Shown: positions 1 to 8,761 of the stretch, in pieces
Numbering within the stretch: the first letter of the stretch is position 1
Layout of the letters: each line of letters begins with the position of its first letter
Assembly: GCA_900404475.1 (NCBI GenBank)
Contig: OUQQ01000579.1
Location: 1-12,918, forward strand
Reading direction: 5' to 3'
DNA length: 12,918 bases
Source: Spongospora subterranea
Lineage: Eukaryota > Endomyxa > Phytomyxea > Plasmodiophorida > Plasmodiophoridae
Program-made: the position numbers and the translations under genes
The notes under the pieces: model-generated
Seen by the model: the letters and a program-made list of their open reading frames with translations, nothing else
Told to the model about the DNA's origin: nothing
Databases searched by the model: none

Positions 1-759
1 GCTTCGCCCGAAAGTGTTATCGATATATGGACGCTTATCGAATAGTTGACGCTTTTGGGAACACAGGTAAAAGGAGTGGAACGCCCGGAGTACAGTATCC
101 CCAGTCCTTTTGTATATAGGATAAAACTGCGCTCGCAAATCGCCTCGCACTTTGTAGTAGCGCACTTATAGTCGCAGCAATGCACGCACTGTGACAAGTC
201 TACCAATGCGAGCGCACTAAATGCGGTCAACTTGCGGACTTGGTGAGCTCTTACATCGCTGGCACATCCTCGTCTTCTATCCACATTCAGGCTCTTGCCT
301 GGCCAGGACCCGGTCCACTTTATTGGTGCCCCTTCTTGATCTTTTCTACGCTTTACGTCCTGCAATACTAAAATCATGGCATGCCTCCCTGTGAACAAGC
401 GTCGAAAACATTTTGTGAACCTTGCAGCAACGCAATTCGGTCATCGCAAAATCAGTACGGTCGGCATTGAAGATGTGATTTGTTTTTGTCCCTTCTCTCC
501 ACGATAATTTCTCCTGTTCCGAGAGTTTAGCGTCGGAGAATGATGACAATTTTGTAATTTCTAAGTCAGATGACTGGCTTTGCCAAATCAATGAACCTGT
601 AGCATCAAGTGTTTTAAAATGAACTCCTGGTTCAGATACGCATTTTAGAACGTCTCACACAGGTGATGGGAGATCGTCCCAATTTGAAAAACAAAAAGAA
701 AGGCGGTTAGAGAACAATCCATGACTGGTTGTAAAAGATCACACATTGGTTTGGTTCAG
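1..759. other. Unassigned stretch
   Basis: I see no recognisable gene, RNA or repeat here. The longest open frame is an 81-codon minus-strand frame (346-591) whose translation has no motif I know, and stops break the other frames. It lies just 5' of the transposase relic, so it may include the lost 5' part or flank of that element, but I could not find a terminal inverted repeat or target-site duplication. Confidence 0.4.
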
Positions 760-1970
760 GTAAATATTAAACAGCAGATGTTCATATTATTTGTCCAGGA
801 TGAAGTTGATGATGACGGTTTTACACATCCAGACAGCATCGAAGAGTTCGACGTAAACAGATGGAAATCAGCGCTCAGATGTTGTTGAGTATCGGAAACG
901 GTACGACAATCCCAACCCTTTGCTTTTACACGTTAGCCCACTTTGCTGCTTTTTATTAGGTTTCTAGAGTTATTTGCGAAGCTTTACTCGCGCATGGACA
1001 AGTACGAGGGCGATAACATGGAAAGTGTGATTCCTGTCGAAGGTCTTCCAAACAAAAGTTCGCTGGTTTTATTAACTCATGACGAGAATTGCTTTGATTT
1101 AGATGATAGTAAGAAGACAAATTGATTCGAAGGCGATCGTCAGATTCTGAGGTTAAAAGGATCTGGGTTTGCCAGTGCCACTGGCATATGGAAGCTTTGA
1201 TGACGAATGAAATCGCTGAAGCAATTCCAGAATCACAGCTTTCGGATCAGTTGGCTCAACCATTACAACTCTCAAGTTGATAAAGCCAGGTATAACGCAG
1301 ATGGATATTGGACCAACAGGGATTTTGTAAGCAGACGAAGTTAGCGCTAATTGTCTTTCTGGTGCATCATCCTAATTTCAAGCCAGTTTTCGCTTTCGAT
1401 AACTCCCAAAATCATCAAGCTATGCTGCCTGATGGGCTTGTTTCTTCAACGTTAAATCTGTCCGATGGTGCGTTTCCGGTGGGGAATGGGTTACTCAAGA
1501 CATGCAGTTTACCACTGAATCTGGTCATGCAATTAACGACTTTGTCAAAAAGAAATTCGTCAAATTCGTACCGAAAGGTGTCTTTGGCCCACTCCTGGGA
1601 TGAGCCTGAACGATGCGCGTTTACTGCTTTCGAGTCAACCCGATTTCTCGTCGCAACAAGAAATGGTTACAAAAGACCGTGTCAAGCGGAGGAGGCATAA
1701 TCATTTTTACACCAAGTTTCGCCCAGAGTGCAACTGGATCAAAAATGTTTGGGGCGCAACGAAAAGTACACTCCAAAGCACTGCACGTATTCATTCAAGA
1801 ACGTGGATAGGGTAATTCCGATAGCGCTGGATGTGACAACAATTGCAACGATGAGACGGTTTGCCAAGAAATCTTTCCATATGGATGCTTACCGGGAGAA
1901 GAATTGGATTTTTTCAACAACCGGCAAGTTGAATACGCTGTCAGTAAATATCGCTCGCACAGGACTTCTC
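760..1970 (+). pseudogene. Decayed DDE-type transposase relic (copy 1)
   Basis: This is a broken copy of a transposon-type protein that I recognise from fungal and oomycete genomes, where it is annotated as a DDE superfamily endonuclease. The order of motifs matches a full-length protein. DVVEYRKR at 878-900 is joined across a probable intron to FLEL at 960. THDENCF follows (first acidic residue, codon 1081-1083), then GYWTNRDFV (1303-1329), FDNSQNH (Asp codon 1398-1400), QPDF (about 1636) and ECNWIKNVWG (Glu codon 1726-1728). The end is MRRFAKK...MDAYRE (about 1851-1898) and EYAVSKYRSHR (about 1928-1963). The motifs fall in at least three frames (878 frame 2; 961, 1303 and 1600 frame 1; 1398 and 1728 frame 0; 1922 frame 2), with stops between them, so it cannot be translated as one protein. 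Compared with copy 2 it also lacks about 40 bases after the FDNSQNH segment (near 1467). The family and motif order are secure to my eye; catalytic roles are inferred from family knowledge. The 5' limit is approximate. Confidence 0.72.
901..959 (+). other. Probable 59-base GT-AG intron in the transposase relic
   Basis: Removing 901-959 joins ...TATCGGAAACG to GTTTCTAGAG and restores the expected family reading YRKR-FLEL with an Arg codon split across the junction. The segment begins GTACGA and ends TTTTTATTAG, with a T-rich tract before the acceptor AG. A similar but weaker candidate, 760-798 (GTAAATATT...TTTGTCCAG, 39 bases), lies just upstream. A random insertion in a dead element could give a gap here, but not easily both splice borders and the exact codon phase. 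Confidence 0.6.
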
Positions 1971-2283
1971 TTGTAACCATTCTTGTTGCGACGAGAAATC
2001 GGGTTGGCTCGAAAGCAGTAAACGCGCATCGTTCAAGCTCATCCCAGAAGTGGGCCAAAGGCACCTTTCGGTACGAATTTGACGAATTTCTTTTTGACAC
2101 AGTCGTTAATTGCATGACTACTGCATGTCATGAGTAATCCGTTGTCCACCGGAAACATACTATCATGACCTCATATGCACTACCTTTTTCTCCACCATCA
2201 CACAGATTTAACCTTGAAGCAACAAATCCATCAGGCGGCATAGCTCGATGGTTTTGAGAGTTATCGAAAGTAAAAACTGCCTT
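1383..2283. repeat. Inverted repeat made of two head-on transposase fragments
   Basis: The plus strand at about 1383-1670 reappears reverse-complemented at about 1969-2283. The best part is 1523-1668 against 1974-2118, where I count only about eight differences. Both arms encode the same FDNSQNH-to-QPDFSSQQE stretch. Copy 2 carries about 40 bases after the GATGGTG near the Leu-Asn-Leu segment that copy 1 lacks. The unpaired centre (1670-1969) is the C-terminal part of copy 1. A transcript across the whole stretch would fold into a long hairpin. Confidence 0.8.
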
Positions 2284-2285
2284 GG
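1969..2285 (-). pseudogene. Inverted DDE transposase fragment (copy 2)
   Basis: Reading leftward, the frame 2388-2128 contains FDNSQNHRAMPPDG (Asp codon 2265-2263) followed by a SRLNLCDGG segment typical of this transposase family. Another frame then continues through the QPDFSSQQEWLQE motif to about 1975. There the homology stops abruptly against the C-terminal end of copy 1. The THDE region and the third acidic motif are both missing, so this is a fragment of the middle of the protein. Upstream of the Phe-Asp-Asn motif (2286-2388) the reading does not resemble the family. Confidence 0.66.
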
Positions 2286-2595
2286 CGCCTCCATCGTCAA
2301 TGTAGGCACGTCGGCAGTTGTGCCGTCTTTTGACGATGACGCCTATGCCCAAATCATAGTGCCCGAGGTTAACTTCCGTCACCACCATCTAATGCAAGCC
2401 GACAAGGAAGTCGTTCAAGTCGGGCAGAACAGTGTCGCTGCTTTCAAACTGACAATGATGGCCTTCAACGCTCTATGTATCGTCTCGAAAGAACCAGTTC
2501 CAGTCGAATCATCTGTTCGAAGCGGTGCCGTCTGGTTTCGCCAGTATTCGACCACCGATTGCCAAAAGTGCCAAGAAGCGCGGGCCGCGTTCATA

Positions 2596-2800
2596 TTCCT
2601 TTCTGCTCCCAAGAAGCATCCATATACCGGAAAGATTTCCTTGGCAAACCGTCTCATCGCTGCAATTTTTGTCACTTTCAGCGCTACCGGAATTACACTC
2701 TCCAAATCCTCACACGAATAAGTGCAGTGCTTTCGAGTATTTTTTCGATTTAGTTGAATTCTGGGTGCAACCTGGGGTAAAGAATGATTATGCCTCCTCC
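2596..2800 (-). pseudogene. Inverted C-terminal DDE transposase fragment
   Basis: Its reverse complement matches copy 1 at about 1688-1900. It shares the opening GGAGGAGGCATAATCATT, a degraded LHPEFN-type segment that is the family's third acidic motif, the AAGCACTGCAC core and SVIPVALKVTKIAAMRRFAKEI. The match ends near 2596, where copy 1 enters its last 25 codons. On the minus strand this C-terminal piece lies 5' of the central piece (1969-2285), the reverse of the protein order. The two are therefore either separate insertions or a rearranged single copy. Confidence 0.62.
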
Positions 2801-4369
2801 AACGCTTGTCATCCCTGATTAATGAAGTAGCGGACAGTGATCATCGTTTTCTTCAACCCTATATGGTTTCTAGCGTGACAACTTTCGATTTTGTGTCTGG
2901 AATAAAATTGCATTTTGGTTTCAAATGTACTCTATGTTTGCAATGCAGCCGGGAGAAGCAATCCACTCGTAAACACCTGTCAATTGCACATCGTGACTCA
3001 ACGTCCGCTAAGCAACACTTTCGCCAAGTTCACTTTCAAACTATTTTCAAAGGTTGAAAACAACCACCTAATGATATATATATTCGCATTTAATGACTTT
3101 TTGATCAGGGTAGTTGGTTAACGTGATCTTGATGGCTTTGTCTAGGTAGGAACTTAGTGGTGTTGAAATCCCTGTTCTTGCAGCATCTTTCAGCTCGTTG
3201 AGCTTCTTAGTAGTTGAAGTTATTTTGAAGGTTATCGCTGCTTCATGTTTCGCTGATTGTTGTAAAAAGACGGCAATCGGCTTATGGTTCAGCCATGGTG
3301 GCAAGTCCAACATCTCTTCTGTAATGTGTGGTTGTGTGGTTGCATGACGATCGGTAAATCCTGAAAAGTGATTTTAGGGTAGTTAGGGAATTTGGGATTT
3401 AGGATTATAGAGTTCCGATTAAAAAACCAGTACGCAACCGAAAGCCAGATGACCGGTAAGCCAAGTGAAGCGTTTCGATTCCAGACCATGATGGAAGAGA
3501 ACTTGAATATTAACGGAAAAGGTTTCTCCTGCGCCAGGACGCGCCATTCTCCGGCCAGAGACTTTTTGGTCCCCCCCCCTGTTCTGCTTCAAATTTGGTG
3601 TCCTGTAGGTACGACCGTTCAGCGCAGATGGTACAATTCGTTTAAGACAGAAGGAATACACCGTTGCTGTCGTAGTATTTAATACCCGACAACGATCCCA
3701 TTTTTGCTGTCATGTATAAATATTTCTTCGCGATCGCCCCATCTATTACGATGGGATGCCCCAACCCGTCTGGCGATGGCACTCGCTTTCGGACTACGAG
3801 AGGACGCTTCACCCGATTGTTCATATCTGGTACATTCGGTCAAATCGAGACTATGCGGCTCGGACACAGCATCAACTTACGAAGAGACGATGAAACCAGT
3901 GACATCTCGTCGCAAGAGCCACACCATACCAGAACCTGCGTCATTAGCATTAGACGCCGATACAATCGAATTGACCAACGATTCTCAAACTATACGATGC
4001 AAGAATACTTGTCACACAATTCAACATAATGAAAACTGACAATGTTTTATAAGCATGAAAACTCCTGGATTTCACGCTAGGCAACGATGTTGCCTGTGGT
4101 ACGAATTCGTCTTGTAGGTACCTCGGTTTCCCATTGCTCAAAAATTTCTGAGCGACTCGGCTCTCTCCTCGTTATATCAATCAATTGCAAAACGCACATT
4201 TCAGGAGTACCGCTCTTGCGGCGACCGCGTGGACAGATTTTGAGAAATGACCAACAAGAAAACGCCTACATTTGTTTGACCAACATTAACAGCATGTTTG
4301 CGTTGGTAAAGGGTTGGTACCAACTGAAATCAATACAGCCTTTAATAATAATGGATTTCGAGGGGAGTC
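2801..4369. other. Unassigned stretch, short frames only
   Basis: Both strands hold only frames of about 60-111 codons, and none shows a motif I can name. The minus-strand frame 3313-3068 and the plus-strand frames 3704-4039 and 3712-4029 are the longest readable pieces. Their translations look protein-like in places but overlap each other, so at most one could be real. There is a run of nine C at 3572-3580. A FKCTLC...HLSIAH string near 2922-2990 hints at a zinc-finger remnant but is too weak to call. Confidence 0.35.
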
Positions 4370-4483
4370 TTACTCGCTTTGTTCGATTATTGCCCACAGT
4401 AAAGCGGTGCGATCATTCTTGTCCCTAGCGGCGACGTCCGCCCAGTTCTTCAAAAGCAATTCGACCCAATCAACCCTGATCAC
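4370..4483 (-). pseudogene. Ankyrin-type fragment, unit A
   Basis: Read leftward from 4483, the frame gives a VDWVELLLKN.AD.AAR...TALLWAI pattern, the helix-loop-helix shape of an ankyrin repeat (…LLLK.GAD.…TAL..A). A TAA stop at 4372-4370 ends it. The usual Gly of the GAD turn is Trp here, a sign of decay. It nearly duplicates the opening of unit B. Ankyrin repeats bind protein partners and the partner cannot be guessed. Confidence 0.5.
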
Positions 4484-4878
4484 AAATAACAATCAACTGC
4501 TGTAACACAGAAAGCTTGGAAAACCAACAATAATGACTATATGGAGATATCATAACAAGGCATTTTGAATAACAGTGTCGATCAAACAAGATTAACGATG
4601 AATGTCCGAGATGATTTAGGTCGAGAAATTGTTCCCGTAAACCTGGCGTCAATTATGGTCCCCAATTCTATAGGCAGCTATGTGGACACAGAGAAAAAAA
4701 TCGAGAAGTCAAGGGCAAAATCAAACACGCAGGTTCTCATCTGTAACTTTTGTTTGAAATGGACCGCATGTAGTGAATACCTGCCAAATTGCGAATCATT
4801 CGTCAGTGCCATCAGCAAAAGTACCCAATCTCCACACTGAACAAGCTCAGGCTTCACAGACTGGATTCGGCCGGAGTC

Positions 4879-4998
4879 TTACTCGCATTCGACGTCGCTC
4901 ATCGTTGCATAGATTAACGCGGACTGATTACGACGACCACGAGCGGCGGCGTCCGCCCCGTTCTTCAAAAGCATTTCGACCCAATCAACCCTGATCAC
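4879..4998 (-). pseudogene. Ankyrin-type fragment, unit B
   Basis: Read leftward from 4998, the frame gives VDWVEMLLKNGADAAARG followed by QSALIYA, a good single ankyrin repeat with the GAD turn intact. It ends at a TAA stop at 4881-4879, the same relative position as in units A and C. Past the stop, a CGDWVLLL piece near 4830 aligns with the second ankyrin of unit C but lacks its central part. The preceding 500 bases hold no long frame on this strand. Confidence 0.55.
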
Positions 4999-5159
4999 AG
5001 TCAAAACACAGATATGGCATGGAGAAGAACGTTCTGGGTTAACTGAAACACACACAATTGGTACAAACTCTTTGAAAAAACATCATCGATTTTGACACTG
5101 AGGAGAAACACAGGGTATTTCAAATACTAGCGTCACCAAACATGATCCAAGATTCATGA

Positions 5160-5599
5160 TTAGAAATGACTCAGGCTGAGGAAATAAACATTTACCAATA
5201 GCCTGGCGTCAATGATCAATTGATGATAAATTTGAGAACAATGTGATGACAACCGGCGAAAGCGAATTCCAGGAAATTCAACAACGCAAGTTACTGTCGG
5301 TCTATTCTGGAAAAAATTAACTGCAATGCACTTCGATGAATACCTGCCAAAAAACAAAGCATACATCAGCGCCGTATAATATCGGCAGTCGGTGTCATTG
5401 ATATCTGCCCCATATTTCAGCAAAAGTGCTCCAATCTCCGGTCTGAACAAGCTCAGGCTCCACAGACTGGGGTTCGGTCGTAATCTTACTCGCACTCGAA
5501 ACGTGCTGCCAAGACAAACGCGGTGCTGAAATAATTACCACGAGCGGCAACGTCACATTCACGGTCAAGTAGAACTTGTATTACCCCGACTCTAAACAC
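5160..5599 (-). pseudogene. Ankyrin-repeat fragment, unit C (best preserved)
   Basis: From 5599 leftward, one frame gives VIQVLLDRECDVAARG...TAFVLAA and stops at 5488-5486. An overlapping frame (5495-5160, 111 codons, with no ATG at its 5' end) then gives IGALLLKYGADIND...YTALMYALFFGRY at about 5432-5355. Together they make two adjacent ankyrin repeats, separated by one frame change. The tail after about 5290 has no ankyrin character. The family is clear, the host gene is not. It is most likely a remnant of a larger ankyrin protein, a family common in protists and large DNA viruses; nothing here separates those sources. Confidence 0.6.
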
Positions 5600-5755
5600 A
5601 AAGGATGGCAAAATTCAGGGCTAGAACCAAAGAAGAATTTGCTCAAATCCATTCATTGAAACGCAAAAATGATATTCGAAAACAGGATTTTTTGGCCAAA
5701 CAACAAATTCACATTATAATGACCACAGCGCAGATGAAAGAGCGACAAATCGGGT

Positions 5756-6082
5756 TCAGATTTGGGAAGAAAGAGTAAAACAACCAGAAATCGAAGTCAA
5801 GAAAATACACATGTCGTACGGCTCGAGGTTTTCAATGGCCACGAGGAGTCCATCTTCTTTCCTGTAGAAGTTCGCGCGATGGCGGAACACGATGGCGAGT
5901 TCGGCTGGGAACTCGTCGACGAACGAGCGGTCGACCGGGGGCAGATGAAACTGGAATACGCTGACCAGGACGTTGCTGGGCAGACGTCGGAATGGGGCCC
6001 GATCCCCCGACGTTAGAGTATCGCCATCCAGGCACCTATCATGTGTGCAACGATACATGACCGCACTTGGAACTCTGTCCAA
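5756..6082 (-). pseudogene. Unidentified protein, 3' part in a shifted frame
   Basis: This frame (108 codons) reads smoothly from about 6033 to its TGA at 5758-5756, with mostly C or G third positions between 6030 and 5830. It includes PFRRLPSNVLVSVFQF, VDRSFVDEFPAELAIVFRHR and EDGLLVAIENLEPYDMCIF. It overlaps the end of the 222-codon frame (6681-6013) by 70 bases, as expected if one gene suffered a frameshift or contains a very short intron. I recognise no domain. Confidence 0.45.
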
Positions 6083-6832
6083 TCAATTTCGTTTCTCCGA
6101 CTCGCGGGTCCGACTCCGTCGTCAACGCCATCCCGCGCCACCCAATGCATGCAGTACACAACGTCTGCAGAACTGCATCCGGCCGGGGGACGCAAACCTG
6201 CTTCGCTCGACGTCCCTGTTGACTTCTCTGCCGACGCCCTCGTCCGGCTGATGTTTCCGATTCGCTCGGGCAGGAATCGTTCTCCGGTCGGGTCGCTCAA
6301 CGCGCAACCGTTCTTGCGACAAACGCGATCTCGCTCCCACATCCATGTTGCCATTTGCCTCTGACGTACTGGTTCCCAATACAGCACCGTATCTGAATAC
6401 CGCGATCTAACAGAAAAAGGCGTTTTACTAGAAAGTACGTGCAAGTTTCCGTCGCTTGAGAAGAATATGTCGTCGACATCGGGTTCCCGGATTTCAACTT
6501 CCTCGACATTCTCATTCCGGTTGAAGATCCAGAGTTTCAAAATGGCGCGTTCTAGTACGCAGGGCGGCGCTGTATTCAAATATTCGCTTGAACAGAGCGG
6601 GCACGTTAGTACAGGGTCGGCGTCCACGGGCAGCCACACATCAATAAATCGCACCCAAAAGAAAACGTTCTGCGCCAGCATCGCTGTAGGTCATATTGCG
6701 GGAAGGCAACTGAAAAGCGACGAGCTCTGTCTCAGATGAGGTAGCATTTAGCGACTGATTTAAAAGCTCCAAGCGTAACGCAGTTGGAAACGCGGATGTC
6801 GTTGAGCACTCTTCAATGCGGTTGAATCGCAA
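6013..6832 (-). pseudogene. Unidentified protein, main coding frames
   Basis: The main frame is 222 codons (6681-6013), the longest in the window. It is preceded by a 63-codon frame (6832-6641) that overlaps its start by 41 bases and reads ALRLELLNQSLNA...ELVAFQLPSRN. The main frame's N-terminal 120 residues look like a folded protein: a VFFWVRFIDVWLPVDADP segment, a single CPLC knuckle at about residues 27-30, ERAILKLWIFNRNE, an acidic EIREPDVDDIFF, and MATWMWERDRVCRKNG. The last third (after GERF, about residue 138) changes character, which suggests the true frame moves there. No family is recognised. Possible weak upstream coding at 6990-6846 (HDEYVREFYWA) may be a 5' exon. A multi-exon live gene is the alternative to a pseudogene. 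Confidence 0.5.
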
Positions 6833-6999
6833 AATCCCTCCAAGGTCAGTTTTCGTCTGGAAAAAACTTCTTTTGAACGGAGTTCTTCACCTCTCCATTT
6901 CTTGCCGGGACGCGACTCCAGGTTGTGGCCGTGGCCCAATAAAACTCACGAACGTACTCGTCGTGGCATGTTCTCAGTTGGGAACAGAGCCACGTCAGT

Positions 7000-7339
7000 G
7001 GTGGCGGGGAGTTGATGTGATCATTGGCTTGATGAGGGTTGGTGTGCGCCGTTGATCTGCAGCACGGGATGACGTACCTGTGCACCGACCTAGGATGTTC
7101 AACAAAAACATCGCAATGGGCATTGAGACATCCGAAGCCATCTTTGCCATCCCTGGGCTTCATGTTCGTGTCACCCGATCAACCAGGGATGGCAGAGATG
7201 GCTTCGGATGTCCCAATGCCCATTGCGATGTTTTTGTTGAACATCCTAGGTCGGTGCACAGGCATGTCATCCCGTGCTGCAGATCAACGGTGCACACCAA
7301 CCCTCATCAAGCCAAAGATCACATCAACTCCCCGCCACC
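7000..7339. repeat. Long palindrome, 157-base arms with 26-base spacer
   Basis: Bases 7000-7156 are the reverse complement of 7183-7339 with six mismatches and no gaps (about 96 percent identity). The spacer is 7157-7182. Homology stops sharply outside both ends (GGTGGCGGGG... / ...CCCCGCCACC). I see no target-site duplication. Both strands carry nearly identical frames across it, a by-product of the symmetry. It sits between the Gcr1_C-like relic and the unidentified minus-strand gene. It may be a foldback element, a hairpin-RNA source, or a local inverted duplication. High identity implies that it is young or was homogenised. Confidence 0.9.
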
Positions 7340-7344
7340 CTCCG

Positions 7345-7860
7345 TTTTTACTTTGAATGAAATCGTATTGAATGCTGATTTTGCCATTTTGGTGTGTAGG
7401 AAATGCAAGTACGCGCTCAACCCCAATCCAAGGTCGGTTCGCCGCCACATTCCAATGCTCCCTCATAGGACGCGGGTTGTATACCACCGTATCTCCATTC
7501 CTCCCATGCATTGTGCACCGCCGCCACCGATCTGTTCATTCGGAACGGGACAACAGCCGGGTCAGGCACAATGACAGCAGGTTCGACGATACTGTGGGCA
7601 ACGTCGTTGGTGCCGATTTTGTGGACCTCGTCCAACCAGCGATTATACTCAATGCTTTTTTTTGTAAATGGGTTTTAATGCAGTGAAACAGCCGATCCCC
7701 TTGTGTCGAGATGCAACTTCTCAGTCCGCTCGAAGCCATCAACTGCAGACATTCATTGCGAAGCCTTAGCAGAATTTCTGGTTATGCCGTTGATCACGTG
7801 CTGGATTTTCTGGTCGAACTTCGGCTCATGAGAAGATGTCGATCGCCTGAACCACCTCGC
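7345..7860 (-). pseudogene. Relic with a Gcr1_C-like DNA-binding segment
   Basis: Reading leftward from about 7855, a frame with scattered stops gives KFDQKIQHVINGITRNSAK, a short helical stretch. The frame 7635-7417 then gives VVPFRMNRSVAAVHNAWEEWRYG (WEEW near 7506-7495). At about 7486-7479 the reading must change frame to continue NPRPMREHWNVAANRPWIG. The order (helical segment, F.(M/L)NR...V...W.EW..G, then N.....W) resembles the Gcr1_C domain, a DNA-binding domain of yeast gluconeogenesis/glycolysis activators also found in many fungal and oomycete mobile elements. That resemblance is from memory and moderate. The palindrome at 7339 truncates or abuts it. Confidence 0.38.
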
Positions 7861-8686
7861 ATTGATTGACGAAGACCGCCTCTCGCGAGACTTCGACGGA
7901 TGGCGAGATCTTGCCGGACAGCTCAGCGGCGAAGGTTATCGACGCCTCTGACGATGACATCGGGATGCTGAAACATTTGGTGCGATAAATAATCCTCATC
8001 AGGCCTCAAAAAATGGCAGAGTCTTCGCATGTGGTTTGGGAAGGTGAGAAAGCTTGTGTCCTAAGGCGTCTCCGCCCGGCAAGCCAATGATGAGCCGAGA
8101 ATTTGAACTTCGCCAGGAACACAACAGTCTATCTAGCTAGGGCCAGAAGGCGTGGCGTGTGTTGAGGACCTCGTTATAAAACCAAGAGGAGAAAAGCCTC
8201 TTGAAACTAATCCTTCTACCACTTATAACTAATATGGGGATTCGTAGTGTAGTTCCGAGGAGACAGCCAGGCGGCTGAACTTCAAAAGACAAGGCAACCT
8301 CATTATAAGACAGTGCCAACGAGGCTGGATGGTGAAGAAGCGACCTGGTCTGGCAAGTGGTCCGTTTGTCATTGTACCATTTGTGGGTGATTTGGCAAAG
8401 AGGTCTACAGAACTTCGTGGTTTCAGATGGGTTCTAGAGTCCTGGGGTCAATCCTGTTGGCGTTTCTGAAATTGTTCTGACTAGTGTCGAATCGGTTGAT
8501 TTCATCGCATTCGTTCGGAGTCTACAAACGCCGAACATTGTTGATGGCGCGCACCTAACATTTCACGATTTCCGGTACGAGAACAATCGTCAAGATTTAT
8601 TTGTTGATAGCAACGTCATGAATTTGGGCAGCCGTATTTGATCTGCTTCTATTCCGTTAACCGCCCTGACAGGTGGCAATTCCTCA
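7861..8686. other. Unassigned stretch with a short direct repeat
   Basis: No convincing frame. On the plus strand about 8508-8640 reads SVESVDFIAFVRSLQTPN and more without stops for about 45 codons, and a shifted frame 8647-8774 continues, so an old coding trace is possible but unnamed. ACCTCGTTATAAAAC (8168-8182) and ACCTCATTATAAGAC (8297-8311) match at 13 of 15 bases. Between them lie two small hairpins, AAGAGG/CCTCTT (8184-8202) and CAGCC/GGCTG (8264-8277). Confidence 0.35.
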
Positions 8687-8761
8687 CCATGAACATTGGG
8701 GCCAACCAACACTTTTCTGTTTACAGAAACCATAAAGTCGCTGGTTGGCTACTGTTCATGG
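8687..8761. repeat. Nested hairpin
   Basis: Outer arms CCATGAACA (8687-8695) and TGTTCATGG (8753-8761) are perfect. Next inside, GCCAACCA (8701-8708) pairs with TGGTTGGC (8742-8749). In the centre TTTCTG (8714-8719) pairs with CAGAAA (8724-8729) around a four-base loop. Three aligned stems within 75 bases are more than chance usually gives. It could be a tiny MITE or a folded RNA; there is no clear target-site duplication. Confidence 0.55.

Larger units (their letters stand above)
4360..5600. repeat. Diverged direct repeats carrying ankyrin fragments
   Basis: Three partial units are in the same orientation. Shared landmarks are CTTACTCGC at 4369, 4878 and 5485 (steps of about 509 and 607 bases), TTCGACCCAATCAACCCTGA at 4460 and 4975, and ACAAGCTCAGGC at 4841 and 5447. 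A further pair is AATACCTGCCAAA near 4776 and 5339, together with CCTGGCGTCAAT near 4641 and 5201. The unit holding 4844 lacks about 50 bases present in the one ending at 5446, which accounts for part of the length difference. This looks like an old tandem duplication of a gene segment of about 0.5-0.6 kb. Confidence 0.66.

Noticed and set aside
2248..2721. 157-codon plus-strand open frame
   Set aside because: It lies antisense to two recognisable transposase fragments on the minus strand, and its own translation shows no family motif.
2915..3000. BED or C2H2 zinc-finger remnant (FKCTLC...HLSIAH)
   Set aside because: A single Cys pair and His pair in a short frame with atypical spacing; it could be chance.
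6041..6739. Plus-strand frames 6041-6364 and 6467-6739, which share a frame
   Set aside because: They are antisense to the better-looking minus-strand chain, interrupted by stops, and Ser/Arg-rich without motifs.
7039..7574. Open frames across the palindrome on both strands
   Set aside because: The same peptide appears on both strands because of the symmetry, so openness there is not evidence of coding.
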